Positions 7,777 through 15,244 of a DNA stretch of 22,813 bases are shown here, in pieces. Each line of letters opens with the position of its first letter. Position 1 is the stretch's first letter. The notes beneath the pieces were generated by a model that saw nothing but the letters and a program-made list of their open reading frames with translations, was not told the DNA's origin and did no database searches. Source of the DNA: Candidatus Giovannonibacteria bacterium RIFCSPLOWO2_01_FULL_46_13. Lineage in GTDB: Bacteria > Patescibacteriota > Minisyncoccia > JACPKW01 > UBA11713. A program made the translations under genes and the position numbers. Where the stretch lies: the NCBI GenBank assembly GCA_001778785.1, contig MFIE01000017.1, positions 1-22,813 on the forward strand, in the 5' to 3' direction.

Positions 7777-9488
7777 CCTGGGAAGAATACGAAAAGAAAC
7801 TTGAACCTTTTGGCATTTCGACCAAAGACAAAGAATTCCTAAAAAAAGTTTTCGTATTCTCTTCCAAAATACATGAGGGCGAAAAAAGGCTCTCCGGAGA
7901 CGATTATATTTCGCACCCAGTCGCGGTCTCCTTGAAATTAGCCGAGCTGAAAATGGACGCGAACACCATCGCCTCGGGCCTCCTGCACGACGCAGTGGAG
8001 CGATCGCCGGAAGCTTTAAAACAGATCCGCAAACAATTCGGCGAGGAAGTTGCCTTTCTCGTAGACAGCGTCACGAAAATCGCAAAGATTCAGGCCGCGG
8101 GAATCGACCGGGCCCTGGAGTCGGTCAAAAAAATGTTTTTAGCGCTCGCCGAAGATGTGCGGGTGGTTGTCGTAAAATTGGCCGACCGGGCGCACAACAT
8201 GGAAACGCTGGAATGGCTCCCGAAAGAAAAGCAAGAACGGATTGCCCGCGAGACTTTATCTCTGTACGCTTCCCTGGCCGAACGGCTCGGCATGTGGAAT
8301 ATAAAAGCCCAGCTCGAAGATTTGTCCATGAAATTTCTTTATCCAAAGGAGTACGAAATGATTTCAAGCGAGGTAAAAAAGAGGGCACCCGAGCGCGAAA
8401 GATATTTGAAACGGATTTTGAGCATCATGGAGGCGGAGCTGCGAAAAGAAAATATAAGGAACTTTGAAATAAATTACCGCGCGAAGCACATATATTCCAT
8501 CTGGCAAAAACTCGAGCGCTACGAAGGAGACTGGTCGCGCCTTTCGGATTTGATTGCGCTTAGGGTGATCGTGCCGGATGTAAAAAATTGTTACAGCGTT
8601 TTGGGGATAATCCACAAACTCTGGCGCCCCGTCCCCGGAAAGTTCCGCGACTACATAGCGCTCCCAAAACCAAACGGATACCAAAGCTTGCACACAAGCG
8701 TCTTTACGGAACCGCGGGTCATCGTGGAGTTCCAAATTAGGACGCCCGACATGCACAAGGAAGCCGAAACCGGAATTGCCGCCCACTGGGCCTACACCGA
8801 AGCCGGCAAACCGAAAAAAGGTTTTAAGGCGGTTGGCAAAAAATTTAATTGGATCGGCCAGCTTCAAAATTGGCAGAAAGAATTCCAAAAAGAAAAACCG
8901 ACCGCGGAAGAACTTTTGGAAGCTTTAAAAATAGATTTTTTTAAAGACAGGATTTTTACGCTCACGCCAAAAGGAGACGTAATCGACCTCCCGAGAGGCT
9001 CGACCCCGCTCGACTTCGCTTACCACATCCACTCGGAAATCGGCAACCGCGCTTCTGGCTCGCGCGTAAACGGAAAATTGGTCCCCTTCACTTGGGAATT
9101 AAATTCCGGGGACGTCGTCGAGATAATAATGCAAAAAAATAAAAAGCCGACGCCGGAGTGGCTCGCAGTTGTGCGCACCGCGCTCGCAAAAAATAGGATA
9201 AGAAAAGCTTTAAGGCTTTCACCAAAAAAATCTTTCATAACAATCGAAGCGAAATTGGTTGAAGCCCGCATATACGGGAAAAATCGGGTCGGCTTCATCA
9301 AAGATATAACTTCCGTTTTTGCCAGAAGCCGCGTCAACATACAAAACTTGATATCAGCCCGCTCCGGAAACGAAGAGGCGCCGATCAACCTTACCTTCGT
9401 CGCAAGAAGCAAAGAAGAACTCGAAAAAATAATTAAAAAACTCCAGGCCGTACCCGGAGTAAAAAAAGTAAACTACTCGCTTAAATAG
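7773..9488 (+). CDS. rel: RelA/SpoT-type (p)ppGpp synthetase/hydrolase, compact
   Basis: This 571-residue Rel protein controls the alarmone (p)ppGpp. The N-terminal HD hydrolase domain keeps the metal ligands (H48, H72-D73, D138 in KLADRAHNME). However, the motif LLHDAVERS has R77 where Rel hydrolases normally have the catalytic D of the ED pair. The synthetase domain (about 225-330) has SDLIALRVI, FRDYIALPKPNGYQSLHT and EFQIRT. A TGS domain (about 383-443) and a C-terminal ACT/RRM domain (about 478-571) follow. At 571 residues against the usual 700 or more, the helical and zinc-finger regions between TGS and ACT are largely missing. It is last in the dprA-topA-rel operon and overlaps the convergent parB by 8 bases. 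Synthetase activity looks intact; hydrolase activity is uncertain. Confidence 0.93.
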   Translation: MTWEEYEKKLEPFGISTKDKEFLKKVFVFSSKIHEGEKRLSGDDYISHPVAVSLKLAELKMDANTIASGLLHDAVERSPEALKQIRKQFGEEVAFLVDSVTKIAKIQAAGIDRALESVKKMFLALAEDVRVVVVKLADRAHNMETLEWLPKEKQERIARETLSLYASLAERLGMWNIKAQLEDLSMKFLYPKEYEMISSEVKKRAPERERYLKRILSIMEAELRKENIRNFEINYRAKHIYSIWQKLERYEGDWSRLSDLIALRVIVPDVKNCYSVLGIIHKLWRPVPGKFRDYIALPKPNGYQSLHTSVFTEPRVIVEFQIRTPDMHKEAETGIAAHWAYTEAGKPKKGFKAVGKKFNWIGQLQNWQKEFQKEKPTAEELLEALKIDFFKDRIFTLTPKGDVIDLPRGSTPLDFAYHIHSEIGNRASGSRVNGKLVPFTWELNSGDVVEIIMQKNKKPTPEWLAVVRTALAKNRIRKALRLSPKKSFITIEAKLVEARIYGKNRVGFIKDITSVFARSRVNIQNLISARSGNEEAPINLTFVARSKEELEKIIKKLQAVPGVKKVNYSLK

Positions 9489-10407
9489 TAAATTCTTCTC
9501 CTTCCTGGAAAGAGGCAAGCTCCACGGGAGCCGCAGTTTCGGTCGGGATTGGTTCTTCCTGGGCGAGTTTTTGGCTTTCGGCAAAACGCTCCACGAACGA
9601 ACTTAATTCTTCCGGTGTAAAAAATTCGAGAGAAACCCTTCCGCCGGCGCCGCTTTTGGAAATGTAAACCCGTGCCCCAAGAGCTCTCGACAACGCCTCT
9701 TCCATATTTTTTGTCTCTGGATCGAAGGCGTTACTTTTTGTATTTTCTTCTTTTGCAATTATTTCCTTAGTCATCCGCTCGACATCCCGCACGTTCAACC
9801 CCTTCAACACAATGTCATCCAAAAGAATTTTCTGCTGCTGCGGGTGTTCCTGAAGAGTTAAAAGGTAGCGGGCATGGCTTTCCGTAATCCTTCCCTCGCG
9901 CAAAGCGGTCTTGGCTTCTTCCGGAAGGCCCAACAAGCGGATGGAGTTTGCGACATATTCGCGGGATTTTCCGATCCGCATCCCGATTTCTTTGTGCATC
10001 AAACCGAATTCTTTATTCAAGCGGTCGAAGGCAATAGCCCGGTCCATCGGAGTTAAATCTTCCCTCTGGACGTTTTCGACAAGCGCTAATTCTAATTTAA
10101 TTTTTTCAACCGGCTCCTCCCGGATTACCGCAGGCACCTCGCGAATTCCGGCCAACTTAGAAGCGCGAAGGCGCCTCTCTCCGGCGATCAATTCATATTC
10201 GGTCGCGACCCCTCCGCCGGGCGTTTCTACCTCTTTCCTGATCACAACCAAAGGCTGCAGGATCCCGTACTGGCGAATGGACTCTGCTAATTCAGCCAAG
10301 CGGTGCTCGTCAAACTCCTTCCTTGGCTGGAAAGGGTTCGGTTTAATCCTGTCGAGCTCAATAAAAAAAATGCTTGAGCTCCTTTTTGGTTCCGGAAAAT
10401 CGGTCAT
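9481..10407 (-). CDS. parB: ParB/Spo0J-family chromosome partitioning protein
   Basis: This 308-residue protein has the ParB core. It contains NPFQPRKEF (about 24-32), GILQPLVV, the CTP-binding GERRLRA motif (about 77-83), ENVQREDLTPMDRA and a helix-turn-helix region (IGMRIGKSREYVANSIRLLGLP). A dimerising C-terminal part follows. ParB clamps onto parS sites near the origin and helps segregate chromosomes. No parA is adjacent and I found no palindrome resembling TGTTTCACGTGAAACA in the window, so it is separated from its usual partner here. It starts 36 bases after tRNA-Leu with no Shine-Dalgarno sequence. It may be translated from a transcript left after tRNA processing, though an AT-rich stretch before the ATG could also hold a weak promoter. 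Confidence 0.93.
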   Translation of the reverse strand: MTDFPEPKRSSSIFFIELDRIKPNPFQPRKEFDEHRLAELAESIRQYGILQPLVVIRKEVETPGGGVATEYELIAGERRLRASKLAGIREVPAVIREEPVEKIKLELALVENVQREDLTPMDRAIAFDRLNKEFGLMHKEIGMRIGKSREYVANSIRLLGLPEEAKTALREGRITESHARYLLTLQEHPQQQKILLDDIVLKGLNVRDVERMTKEIIAKEENTKSNAFDPETKNMEEALSRALGARVYISKSGAGGRVSLEFFTPEELSSFVERFAESQKLAQEEPIPTETAAPVELASFQEGEEFTI

Positions 10408-10443
10408 AATAAAATATTAATTAAAATCCATGGAAAAGTCGAG

Positions 10444-10527
10444 TGCCGCGGGAGGGAGTCGAACCCTCATGACCTTGCGATCGCAGGATTTTGAGTCCTG
10501 TGCGTCTGCCAGTTCCGCCACCGCGGC
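10444..10527 (-). tRNA. tRNA-Leu(CAA)
   Basis: The reverse strand folds into an 84-base class II tRNA. The acceptor is GCCGCGG/CCGCGGC with discriminator A. The anticodon stem is CAGGA/TCCTG with loop CTCAAAA, giving anticodon CAA for UUG codons. A long variable arm typical of leucine tRNAs and a T arm GAGGG/CCCTC follow. No CCA is encoded. It lies 12 bases after the PAP2 stop and 36 bases before parB on the same strand, so it is probably cut from a longer transcript. Confidence 0.97.
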
Positions 10528-10539
10528 ATGTTTTTCACT

Positions 10540-11010
10540 CTAACTTTTCTTAAATTTTTTGGCAAGAAAATGGGCCAAAAGACTGGAAATGATGCCAACC
10601 GCGGCGCCTCCCAAGATATCGATGGGCCAGTGAAGATTGGCGAAAACTCGAGCCGCGCCCATGAGTATGGCGGCCACGAAGAAAACTACCCCCCAACGGC
10701 GGTTATAAATGAAGAGCGTTGTGGCTATGGCAAAGAAAAATGCGGCGTTTCCGGATGGGAACGAGCCTCCAGCTTCGTGCTCAATCAACTGCTTTGCGCC
10801 TTCCAACCCTTCAAAGGGCCTTGGCTTGTCGTAAAAATATCGGATTATTTCAGTAAGCCCAAATCTGGAAACGATGGTCGCAGTCAGAGTCTCGCCGACA
10901 ATAAAAACTCCTTCCCTCTTTTTTAACCAAACAAAGAATAAGAGAAAAATTCCAAGGACCCATCCCAAATATTGCGCAAAGAAAATAATTATGAAATCCC
11001 AAAAACTCAT
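10540..11010 (-). CDS. PAP2-family membrane phosphatase, BcrC-like
   Basis: This small integral membrane protein (156 residues) has several hydrophobic helices and the three-part PAP2 phosphatase signature. Motif 1 is YDKPRPF (60-66) and motif 3 is R121-x5-H127-x3-D131. The layout, with IEHEAGGSFPSGN, resembles BcrC-type undecaprenyl pyrophosphate phosphatases, which recycle the lipid carrier for cell-wall synthesis. The oddity is motif 2, which reads PSGN (85-88) where the family has PSGH or PSDH. The histidine normally assists catalysis, so activity may be reduced or the substrate different. The nucleophilic histidine of motif 3 is present. Its ATG overlaps the folD stop by 4 bases, making it the last protein gene of the glyA-folD series. 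Confidence 0.82.
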   Translation of the reverse strand: MSFWDFIIIFFAQYLGWVLGIFLLFFVWLKKREGVFIVGETLTATIVSRFGLTEIIRYFYDKPRPFEGLEGAKQLIEHEAGGSFPSGNAAFFFAIATTLFIYNRRWGVVFFVAAILMGAARVFANLHWPIDILGGAAVGIISSLLAHFLAKKFKKS

Positions 11011-11822
11011 TTTGACAATTCAAATAAATTTTTAAAAAGGACCGCGATGGTAATCGGGCCGACTCCGCCGGGGACGGGCGCAAAGATCAAAGCCTTCTCG
11101 GCCACCGCGGGATCGATATCCCCCATAACTTGGCCGGAAGATTCCGACGTTCCGCAATCTATCGCGACGACGCCATCGGGCACCATATCGGGCGTAATAA
11201 GTTTTGGCTTGCCTACCCCCGAAATTAAAATATCTGCTTTTTTTGTATACTCCTCCGGATTTTTTGTATTCTCGTCAATTACGGAAACCGTCGCCCCTTC
11301 TTCTATAAGCCACGTCGAAATTGGTTTTCCGACGAGCCTGCCCGCGCCGACCACTACCGCATTTTTCCCCTTAAGCTCAATTTTATTTTCATCAAAAATA
11401 ATTTTCACAGCGCCCACGACCGGCGGAAGAATTTTATTTTTGCCCATGGAAAATTTTCCCCAGCTTTTGGAAGACAGGACGTCGGGATCTTTTTCCGGAA
11501 TTATGGCGTCCAAAATATATTGCGCATTTATTCCCTCGGGCAAGGGCAACTGGACGATAACCCCGTTATTTTCTTCGATATGGATGACTTCCGAAATTTT
11601 TTCGCGTAATTTATTCGTGGAAATATCTTTCGGCACTTCGTAAATCCGGACATCCATCCCCACCGTCTCCGCAAATTTTTTCTTAACCTCGAGATATTTT
11701 TCCGTAACCGCATCATCCGCGACTTTAATCACAGCCAGGCGGATCTTTTTCTTTGATGCAAAAATTTCCTCGCGAAGCGAGGATTTTATTTTTTCAGAAA
11801 TTTCTTTTCCATTTATAATCAT
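11007..11822 (-). CDS. folD: FolD: methylene-THF dehydrogenase / methenyl-THF cyclohydrolase
   Basis: This 271-residue bifunctional enzyme interconverts 5,10-methylene-, methenyl- and 10-formyl-tetrahydrofolate in the cytoplasm. The catalytic YxxxK is present (Y43, K47), followed by GVIVQLPLPEGI, DPDVLSSKSWG, the nucleotide-binding VVVGAGRLVGKP and the C-terminal APVPGGVGPITIAVLF signature. Two positions differ from common bacterial FolD: the PCTP motif reads PPVVGAV, and the GRS of the dinucleotide loop reads GAGR. These may be lineage-specific. It is translationally coupled to glyA upstream and the PAP2 gene downstream by ATGA overlaps. That fits pathway logic, because GlyA produces the methylene-THF that FolD uses. 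Confidence 0.96.
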   Translation of the reverse strand: MIINGKEISEKIKSSLREEIFASKKKIRLAVIKVADDAVTEKYLEVKKKFAETVGMDVRIYEVPKDISTNKLREKISEVIHIEENNGVIVQLPLPEGINAQYILDAIIPEKDPDVLSSKSWGKFSMGKNKILPPVVGAVKIIFDENKIELKGKNAVVVGAGRLVGKPISTWLIEEGATVSVIDENTKNPEEYTKKADILISGVGKPKLITPDMVPDGVVAIDCGTSESSGQVMGDIDPAVAEKALIFAPVPGGVGPITIAVLFKNLFELSK

Positions 11823-12991
11823 TTGCGCAAAATTTTATCTATCCTCTCGGCGATTTTTTTCATATCTTTTTCCTTCATCCCCTGCGTAGTGACGGCTGGC
11901 GTTCCGATCCTGATTCCAGAAGGATCAAGCGGTCCTCGCGGGTCGCCCGGAATGGTGTTTTTATTAACAATGATCCCAGCTTTCTCAAGGGCTCGCTCGG
12001 CGTCTTTTCCGGAGATCCCCTTTCCGCGCATCCAAGTATCGACGAGGAGCAAATGTGAATCAGTACCGCCAGAAATAATTCTCCAGCCTCTTTTTTGCAA
12101 CTCTCCGGCAAGCGCTTTTGCATTTTTTATAATTTGTTTGGCATATTTTTTATACGCGGGCGCCATGGCCTCTTTCAAGGCGATCGCGATCGCCGCAATC
12201 TGGTTTTCGTGCGGACCTCCCTGGAGCCCCGGGATAATTGCCTTGTCGATTTTTTTATCAAATCCGCGTTCGTCTTTCCTTACAAAAATCATGGCCGAGC
12301 GCGGCCCACGCAGGGTTTTATGCGTAGTTGTAGTAACGACATCTGCATATTTAAAAGGCGACGGGTAAGCCCCGCCCGCAACAAGCCCGGCCATGTGCGA
12401 CATATCAACCATCAAGATCGCCCCCGAAGCGCCCGCAATTTCGCGCCACTTTTTCCAATCGACAAACCTTGGATAAGCCGTATACCCCGCAACGATTATG
12501 TTCGGCTTTTCCGTCACAGCAATTTTTTTCAAGGCATCATAATCAAGAACTTCTGTTTTGGGATCCACTTCGTACGGAACCTGCGTCCAAATTTTCCCGG
12601 TCATGCTCATTTTCTGGCCGTGCGTTAAATGCCCGCCGGAAGAAAGAAGAAGCCCCATTATTTTTCCGCCGATCGGGACCAGCGCGGAATAAACCGCCAG
12701 GTTCGCCGGGCTCCCCGAAAGCGGCTGGACGTTAACGTGCCAATTTTTTGGGTTTAATTTAAAAAGTTTTAAAGCGCGCTTACGGCAAAGGTCCTCTACT
12801 TTATCGATGACCGCGTTGCCGCCGTAATACCGGGCCCCCGGATATCCCTCCGCGTATTTGTTGGTGAGGACAGAACCGAGCGCCTCCAAAACGTCGCGCG
12901 AGACAAAATTTTCCGAGGCGATAAGGTTGGTCACCTTTTTCTGCCTGACTTCTTCTTCTTTAATTAACCTTAAAATTTCTTTATCTTTCAT
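11819..12991 (-). CDS. glyA: Serine hydroxymethyltransferase
   Basis: This 390-residue PLP enzyme converts serine and tetrahydrofolate into glycine and 5,10-methylene-THF. It starts with a compact N-terminus and LIASENFVS. It carries NKYAEGYPGARYYGG, the PLP-ring region SGSPANLAVY, VDMSHMAGLVAGG and the Schiff-base lysine K215 in TTTTHKTLRGPR. LQGGPHENQIAAIA and IRIGTPAVTTQGM lie near the end. It is slightly shorter than the usual 410-420 residues but shows no missing motif. It begins 4 bases after the stop of the Cys-rich repeat protein and overlaps folD by 4 bases, so the one-carbon pair is transcribed behind the hicBA unit. No Shine-Dalgarno sequence precedes the ATG. Confidence 0.98.
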   Translation of the reverse strand: MKDKEILRLIKEEEVRQKKVTNLIASENFVSRDVLEALGSVLTNKYAEGYPGARYYGGNAVIDKVEDLCRKRALKLFKLNPKNWHVNVQPLSGSPANLAVYSALVPIGGKIMGLLLSSGGHLTHGQKMSMTGKIWTQVPYEVDPKTEVLDYDALKKIAVTEKPNIIVAGYTAYPRFVDWKKWREIAGASGAILMVDMSHMAGLVAGGAYPSPFKYADVVTTTTHKTLRGPRSAMIFVRKDERGFDKKIDKAIIPGLQGGPHENQIAAIAIALKEAMAPAYKKYAKQIIKNAKALAGELQKRGWRIISGGTDSHLLLVDTWMRGKGISGKDAERALEKAGIIVNKNTIPGDPRGPLDPSGIRIGTPAVTTQGMKEKDMKKIAERIDKILRK

Positions 12992-12995
12992 GTAT

Positions 12996-14759
12996 TTAAA
13001 CTACTTCTTTTAAATAACATTGCTCGCAATAAACTATCTCTGGTCTCTCTGGCGCATAGGTCGTCTCAAATTCATTAGGGCAAGGTTCTGCCTTGTGTTC
13101 GTGTTCAATAGTATTTTTGTAAACTGTTTTGGTTCCGCACATGCATTTTCTATGCCAGAGCTTGAGTGGGTTTCTTTGTTTAATTCTCTGATAGTGTCTG
13201 CAGTTGGGGCATAGTCTGGGTATTGGAAGATTTTGCTTTCTTAAAAAATCTAACTCCTGCGGAATAATTCGAAATGCCTCCGTGCACTGCTCGTTACAAG
13301 CACCCTTATGCTGACATTCTATGACCTGGCCTAATATCGAATCTTCAACATCTTTGATATGGTCAGTAATGTCTTCTGTTTTCAAGGTTATCTCATAGTT
13401 CCTCGGCTCGGGATCTTTCCAGGAGTAGCCTTGTTCGATTGCTTCTTCTTTGGTTAAAGGGAAATATTCCTGGGCTATGGTTTCATTATATGCGAAAGGA
13501 GATAGTTCAGACGGAAAGAATTCTCCATATTTATATACTCTTCCTTTCTTATCGGTGTATGGCATATCGTTCATGTGCTGGATGATCTTGGGGACCAGTT
13601 CTTCGTATTCTTCCTTTGTGTATTGCTTGTTTAGGATGCAGTATTGTTTGTTGCGCAAGCCGATGCAACCGAAGAGGTTGGAGGATCCTTCGCAATTAAA
13701 GCAGTAATCTGTGTCATTTGAAGAATAAACTACAACACTGAATTTTTCTCTTGATCCTCCTCCAACTCCAGAATCGATTCCTTCATACAATAATTCGCAC
13801 ATACCAACACCGTAACCATCATAAGAGTCTTTCATACCTACTCCGCCATGTATAGAATATTTAGAATCTTCAACATTATCACGCAAATCAAAACACCAAT
13901 AGCAATTTTTAACATTACGGCAATTATCTCCAATCGTTTCTGGCGAGTTTATAAGATGCGCGAAGCGATGGGGGTATTGTAATGCCTTAGACGAAAATTT
14001 TTGTCTAAAATTTCGAAAATTCTTAAAAGAGCCGATATCAAACTCTTTGAGTCTTTTTTCATACTCTTCCTTCGTATTTGGCTCATTAAAGATATAGTAT
14101 TGCTTATTCCGAAGCCCTACACACCCGAAACAATTTTGACAATTTTTACAGTCAAACAAAAAAAATGAATTTGAGTTGCCTGAAGAATTTTGACTGAAAA
14201 ATAAATTATAAGAAGAGTCACAATCTATAAGCCAATAACAAAGCTCACACTTATCAGCAAGGAACAAATCCATCGAGTCGCGTGAACCCAAAATTTTATT
14301 GGAATAATGAACATTTTCGCATTCCCAAGACGCAAACGTTAAATAACAGTTTTTCAAAAACCCTACATGATTTACATAAGGACTATTTACGACGTTGTTT
14401 GAAAAAACTGCCGATAGCGGAACAGATTCAAGAAGCTGTCTGAATTGAATAAAAAACGTTTTAGAAAAATCGTAATCATTTCCGTAATTCATCGCATTCC
14501 AAGCATCAGACCACCAATAATCGCGTGGATAAATCTTAAATGGCTTATCTGAAGAATATATGCTAATTATGTCTTTCCCAAAATCATCTTTTCTTTGATA
14601 TAAAGATCGTTCATCACGCCAGGTCATACGTCTTTGAGATCTGCACTCCGGACAAAAAGTCGGGGGCGGGACGGAGATTTTTTCGTAAAATTTAAAATCC
14701 TCCGGTTCGATTGTGAACTGATTTTTGCAATTTTGGCAGATCTTAGTTTCGGGATTCAT
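12996..14759 (-). CDS. Large Cys-rich repeat protein with zinc modules at both ends, function unknown
   Basis: I cannot name a function for this 587-residue protein. The N-terminus is a zinc module (C8-x2-C11, C36-x2-C39) ending CPECRSQRRMTWRDERSLYQRK. Residues 480-541 hold a second copy of similar build: FRIIPQELDFLRK, then CPNCRHYQRIKQ (C517, C520), then LWHRKC. A last CPN...CEQC pair (C560, C578, C581) ends the protein. Between the modules, about 120-380 is full of short repeats rich in N, C, S and aromatic residues that look like turns of a beta-helix. An internal duplication is clear: NCFGCVGLRNKQYYIFN (209-225) and LFGCIGLRNKQYCILN (362-377), each followed by TKEEYE. I recall similar proteins in Parcubacteria. 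The gene is AT-rich, overlaps hicA by 4 bases and precedes glyA by 4. Confidence 0.8.
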   Translation of the reverse strand: MNPETKICQNCKNQFTIEPEDFKFYEKISVPPPTFCPECRSQRRMTWRDERSLYQRKDDFGKDIISIYSSDKPFKIYPRDYWWSDAWNAMNYGNDYDFSKTFFIQFRQLLESVPLSAVFSNNVVNSPYVNHVGFLKNCYLTFASWECENVHYSNKILGSRDSMDLFLADKCELCYWLIDCDSSYNLFFSQNSSGNSNSFFLFDCKNCQNCFGCVGLRNKQYYIFNEPNTKEEYEKRLKEFDIGSFKNFRNFRQKFSSKALQYPHRFAHLINSPETIGDNCRNVKNCYWCFDLRDNVEDSKYSIHGGVGMKDSYDGYGVGMCELLYEGIDSGVGGGSREKFSVVVYSSNDTDYCFNCEGSSNLFGCIGLRNKQYCILNKQYTKEEYEELVPKIIQHMNDMPYTDKKGRVYKYGEFFPSELSPFAYNETIAQEYFPLTKEEAIEQGYSWKDPEPRNYEITLKTEDITDHIKDVEDSILGQVIECQHKGACNEQCTEAFRIIPQELDFLRKQNLPIPRLCPNCRHYQRIKQRNPLKLWHRKCMCGTKTVYKNTIEHEHKAEPCPNEFETTYAPERPEIVYCEQCYLKEVV

Positions 14760-14977
14760 AGTAAATCTCTAAATCTATCAATATTGAGGTTTAATTGTCG
14801 GAGGATGCTGTGCAAAGTTCCCTTTTTAAGAATTTTATGATCAGGCACAATTATTATTTTCCCATTGTTCACATATTTCATATGACTGCCCTTCCGGCTT
14901 TTTAGCGTAAAATCCAACCTCTCGAGAGCTCGGCCCATCTCCTTTCCAGAAATTTGTGGCAACTTAATTATTGACAT
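14756..14977 (-). CDS. hicA: HicA-type mRNA interferase toxin
   Basis: This 73-residue protein matches the HicA/YcfA family, a double-stranded-RNA-binding-like fold that cleaves mRNA. It shows SGKEMGRALERLDF, then RKGSHMKY with the catalytic histidine H32, IIIVPDHKILKKGTL and a C-terminal ILRQLNL...FRDLL. All family positions are present, so the toxin is probably active. Its ATG lies inside the end of hicB with a 14-base overlap, so antitoxin is translated first. Its stop overlaps the start of the Cys-rich repeat protein by 4 bases, coupling that gene to the module. Confidence 0.93.
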   Translation of the reverse strand: MSIIKLPQISGKEMGRALERLDFTLKSRKGSHMKYVNNGKIIIVPDHKILKKGTLHSILRQLNLNIDRFRDLL

Positions 14978-15209
14978 TGACCTCTACCGGAACTATAAAT
15001 TCCCGCTTTGGTTCATATTTCTCACCTACATTCTCATCCTCAAGATACAATTCAATCGCCTCTTTAATATTTTCGACTGCCTCTTCAAAAGTATCACCTT
15101 GAGAAACGCATCCCGGTAATGTCGGCACAACAACGCTGTACCCCCCATCTTCTTCAAGAAAAACAGTGTTGAAATTTAATATTTGCTCATTTATTTTTTT
15201 CGTTGCCAT
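14964..15209 (-). CDS. hicB: HicB-type antitoxin, short form without DNA-binding domain
   Basis: The core FNTVFLEEDGGYSVVVPTLPGCVSQGDTFEEAVENIKEAIELYLEDE (shown here only by key parts: DGGYSVVVP, LPGC, SQGDT and NIKEAIELYL) is the partly degraded RNase H fold of HicB antitoxins, which binds and blocks HicA. The protein ends about 30 residues after this core, with no helix-turn-helix or ribbon-helix-helix tail. Autoregulation by direct operator binding is therefore not obvious. I chose the ATG at 15209 (81 residues) over an in-frame TTG at 15215. The TTG lies only 2 bases from the -10 box, whereas the ATG is 8 bases from it, as in ftsH and leuS. Its promoter lies within the 3' end of tsaC. Confidence 0.92.
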   Translation of the reverse strand: MATKKINEQILNFNTVFLEEDGGYSVVVPTLPGCVSQGDTFEEAVENIKEAIELYLEDENVGEKYEPKREFIVPVEVNVNN

Positions 15210-15217
15210 GACCAAAT

Positions 15218-15244
15218 AGTATATATATTATAAGACGATGTCAA
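15218..15244 (-). promoter_or_regulatory. hicB promoter, leaderless type, inside the tsaC 3' end
   Basis: On the minus strand a perfect TTGACA (15239-15244) and TATACT (15218-15223) are separated by 15 bases, with 8 bases (ATTTGGTC) from the -10 box to the hicB ATG. The -35 element lies within the last tsaC codons. A second TATAAT at 15227-15232 lies too close to the -35 box to pair with it. The short spacer lowers confidence a little. Confidence 0.6.

Noticed and set aside
10200..10225. TCCGCCGGGCG in parB, matching part of the leuS hairpin
   Set aside because: Only half of the dyad is present and the surrounding loop of ParB varies naturally; not enough to call a repeat.
9481..10443. Possible parS site near parB
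   Set aside because: I found no 16-base palindrome resembling TGTTTCACGTGAAACA by eye anywhere in the window.
15210..15215. TTG start for hicB giving two extra codons
   Set aside because: It lies 2 bases from the -10 box, so it would probably not be within the transcript. The ATG at 15209 fits better.
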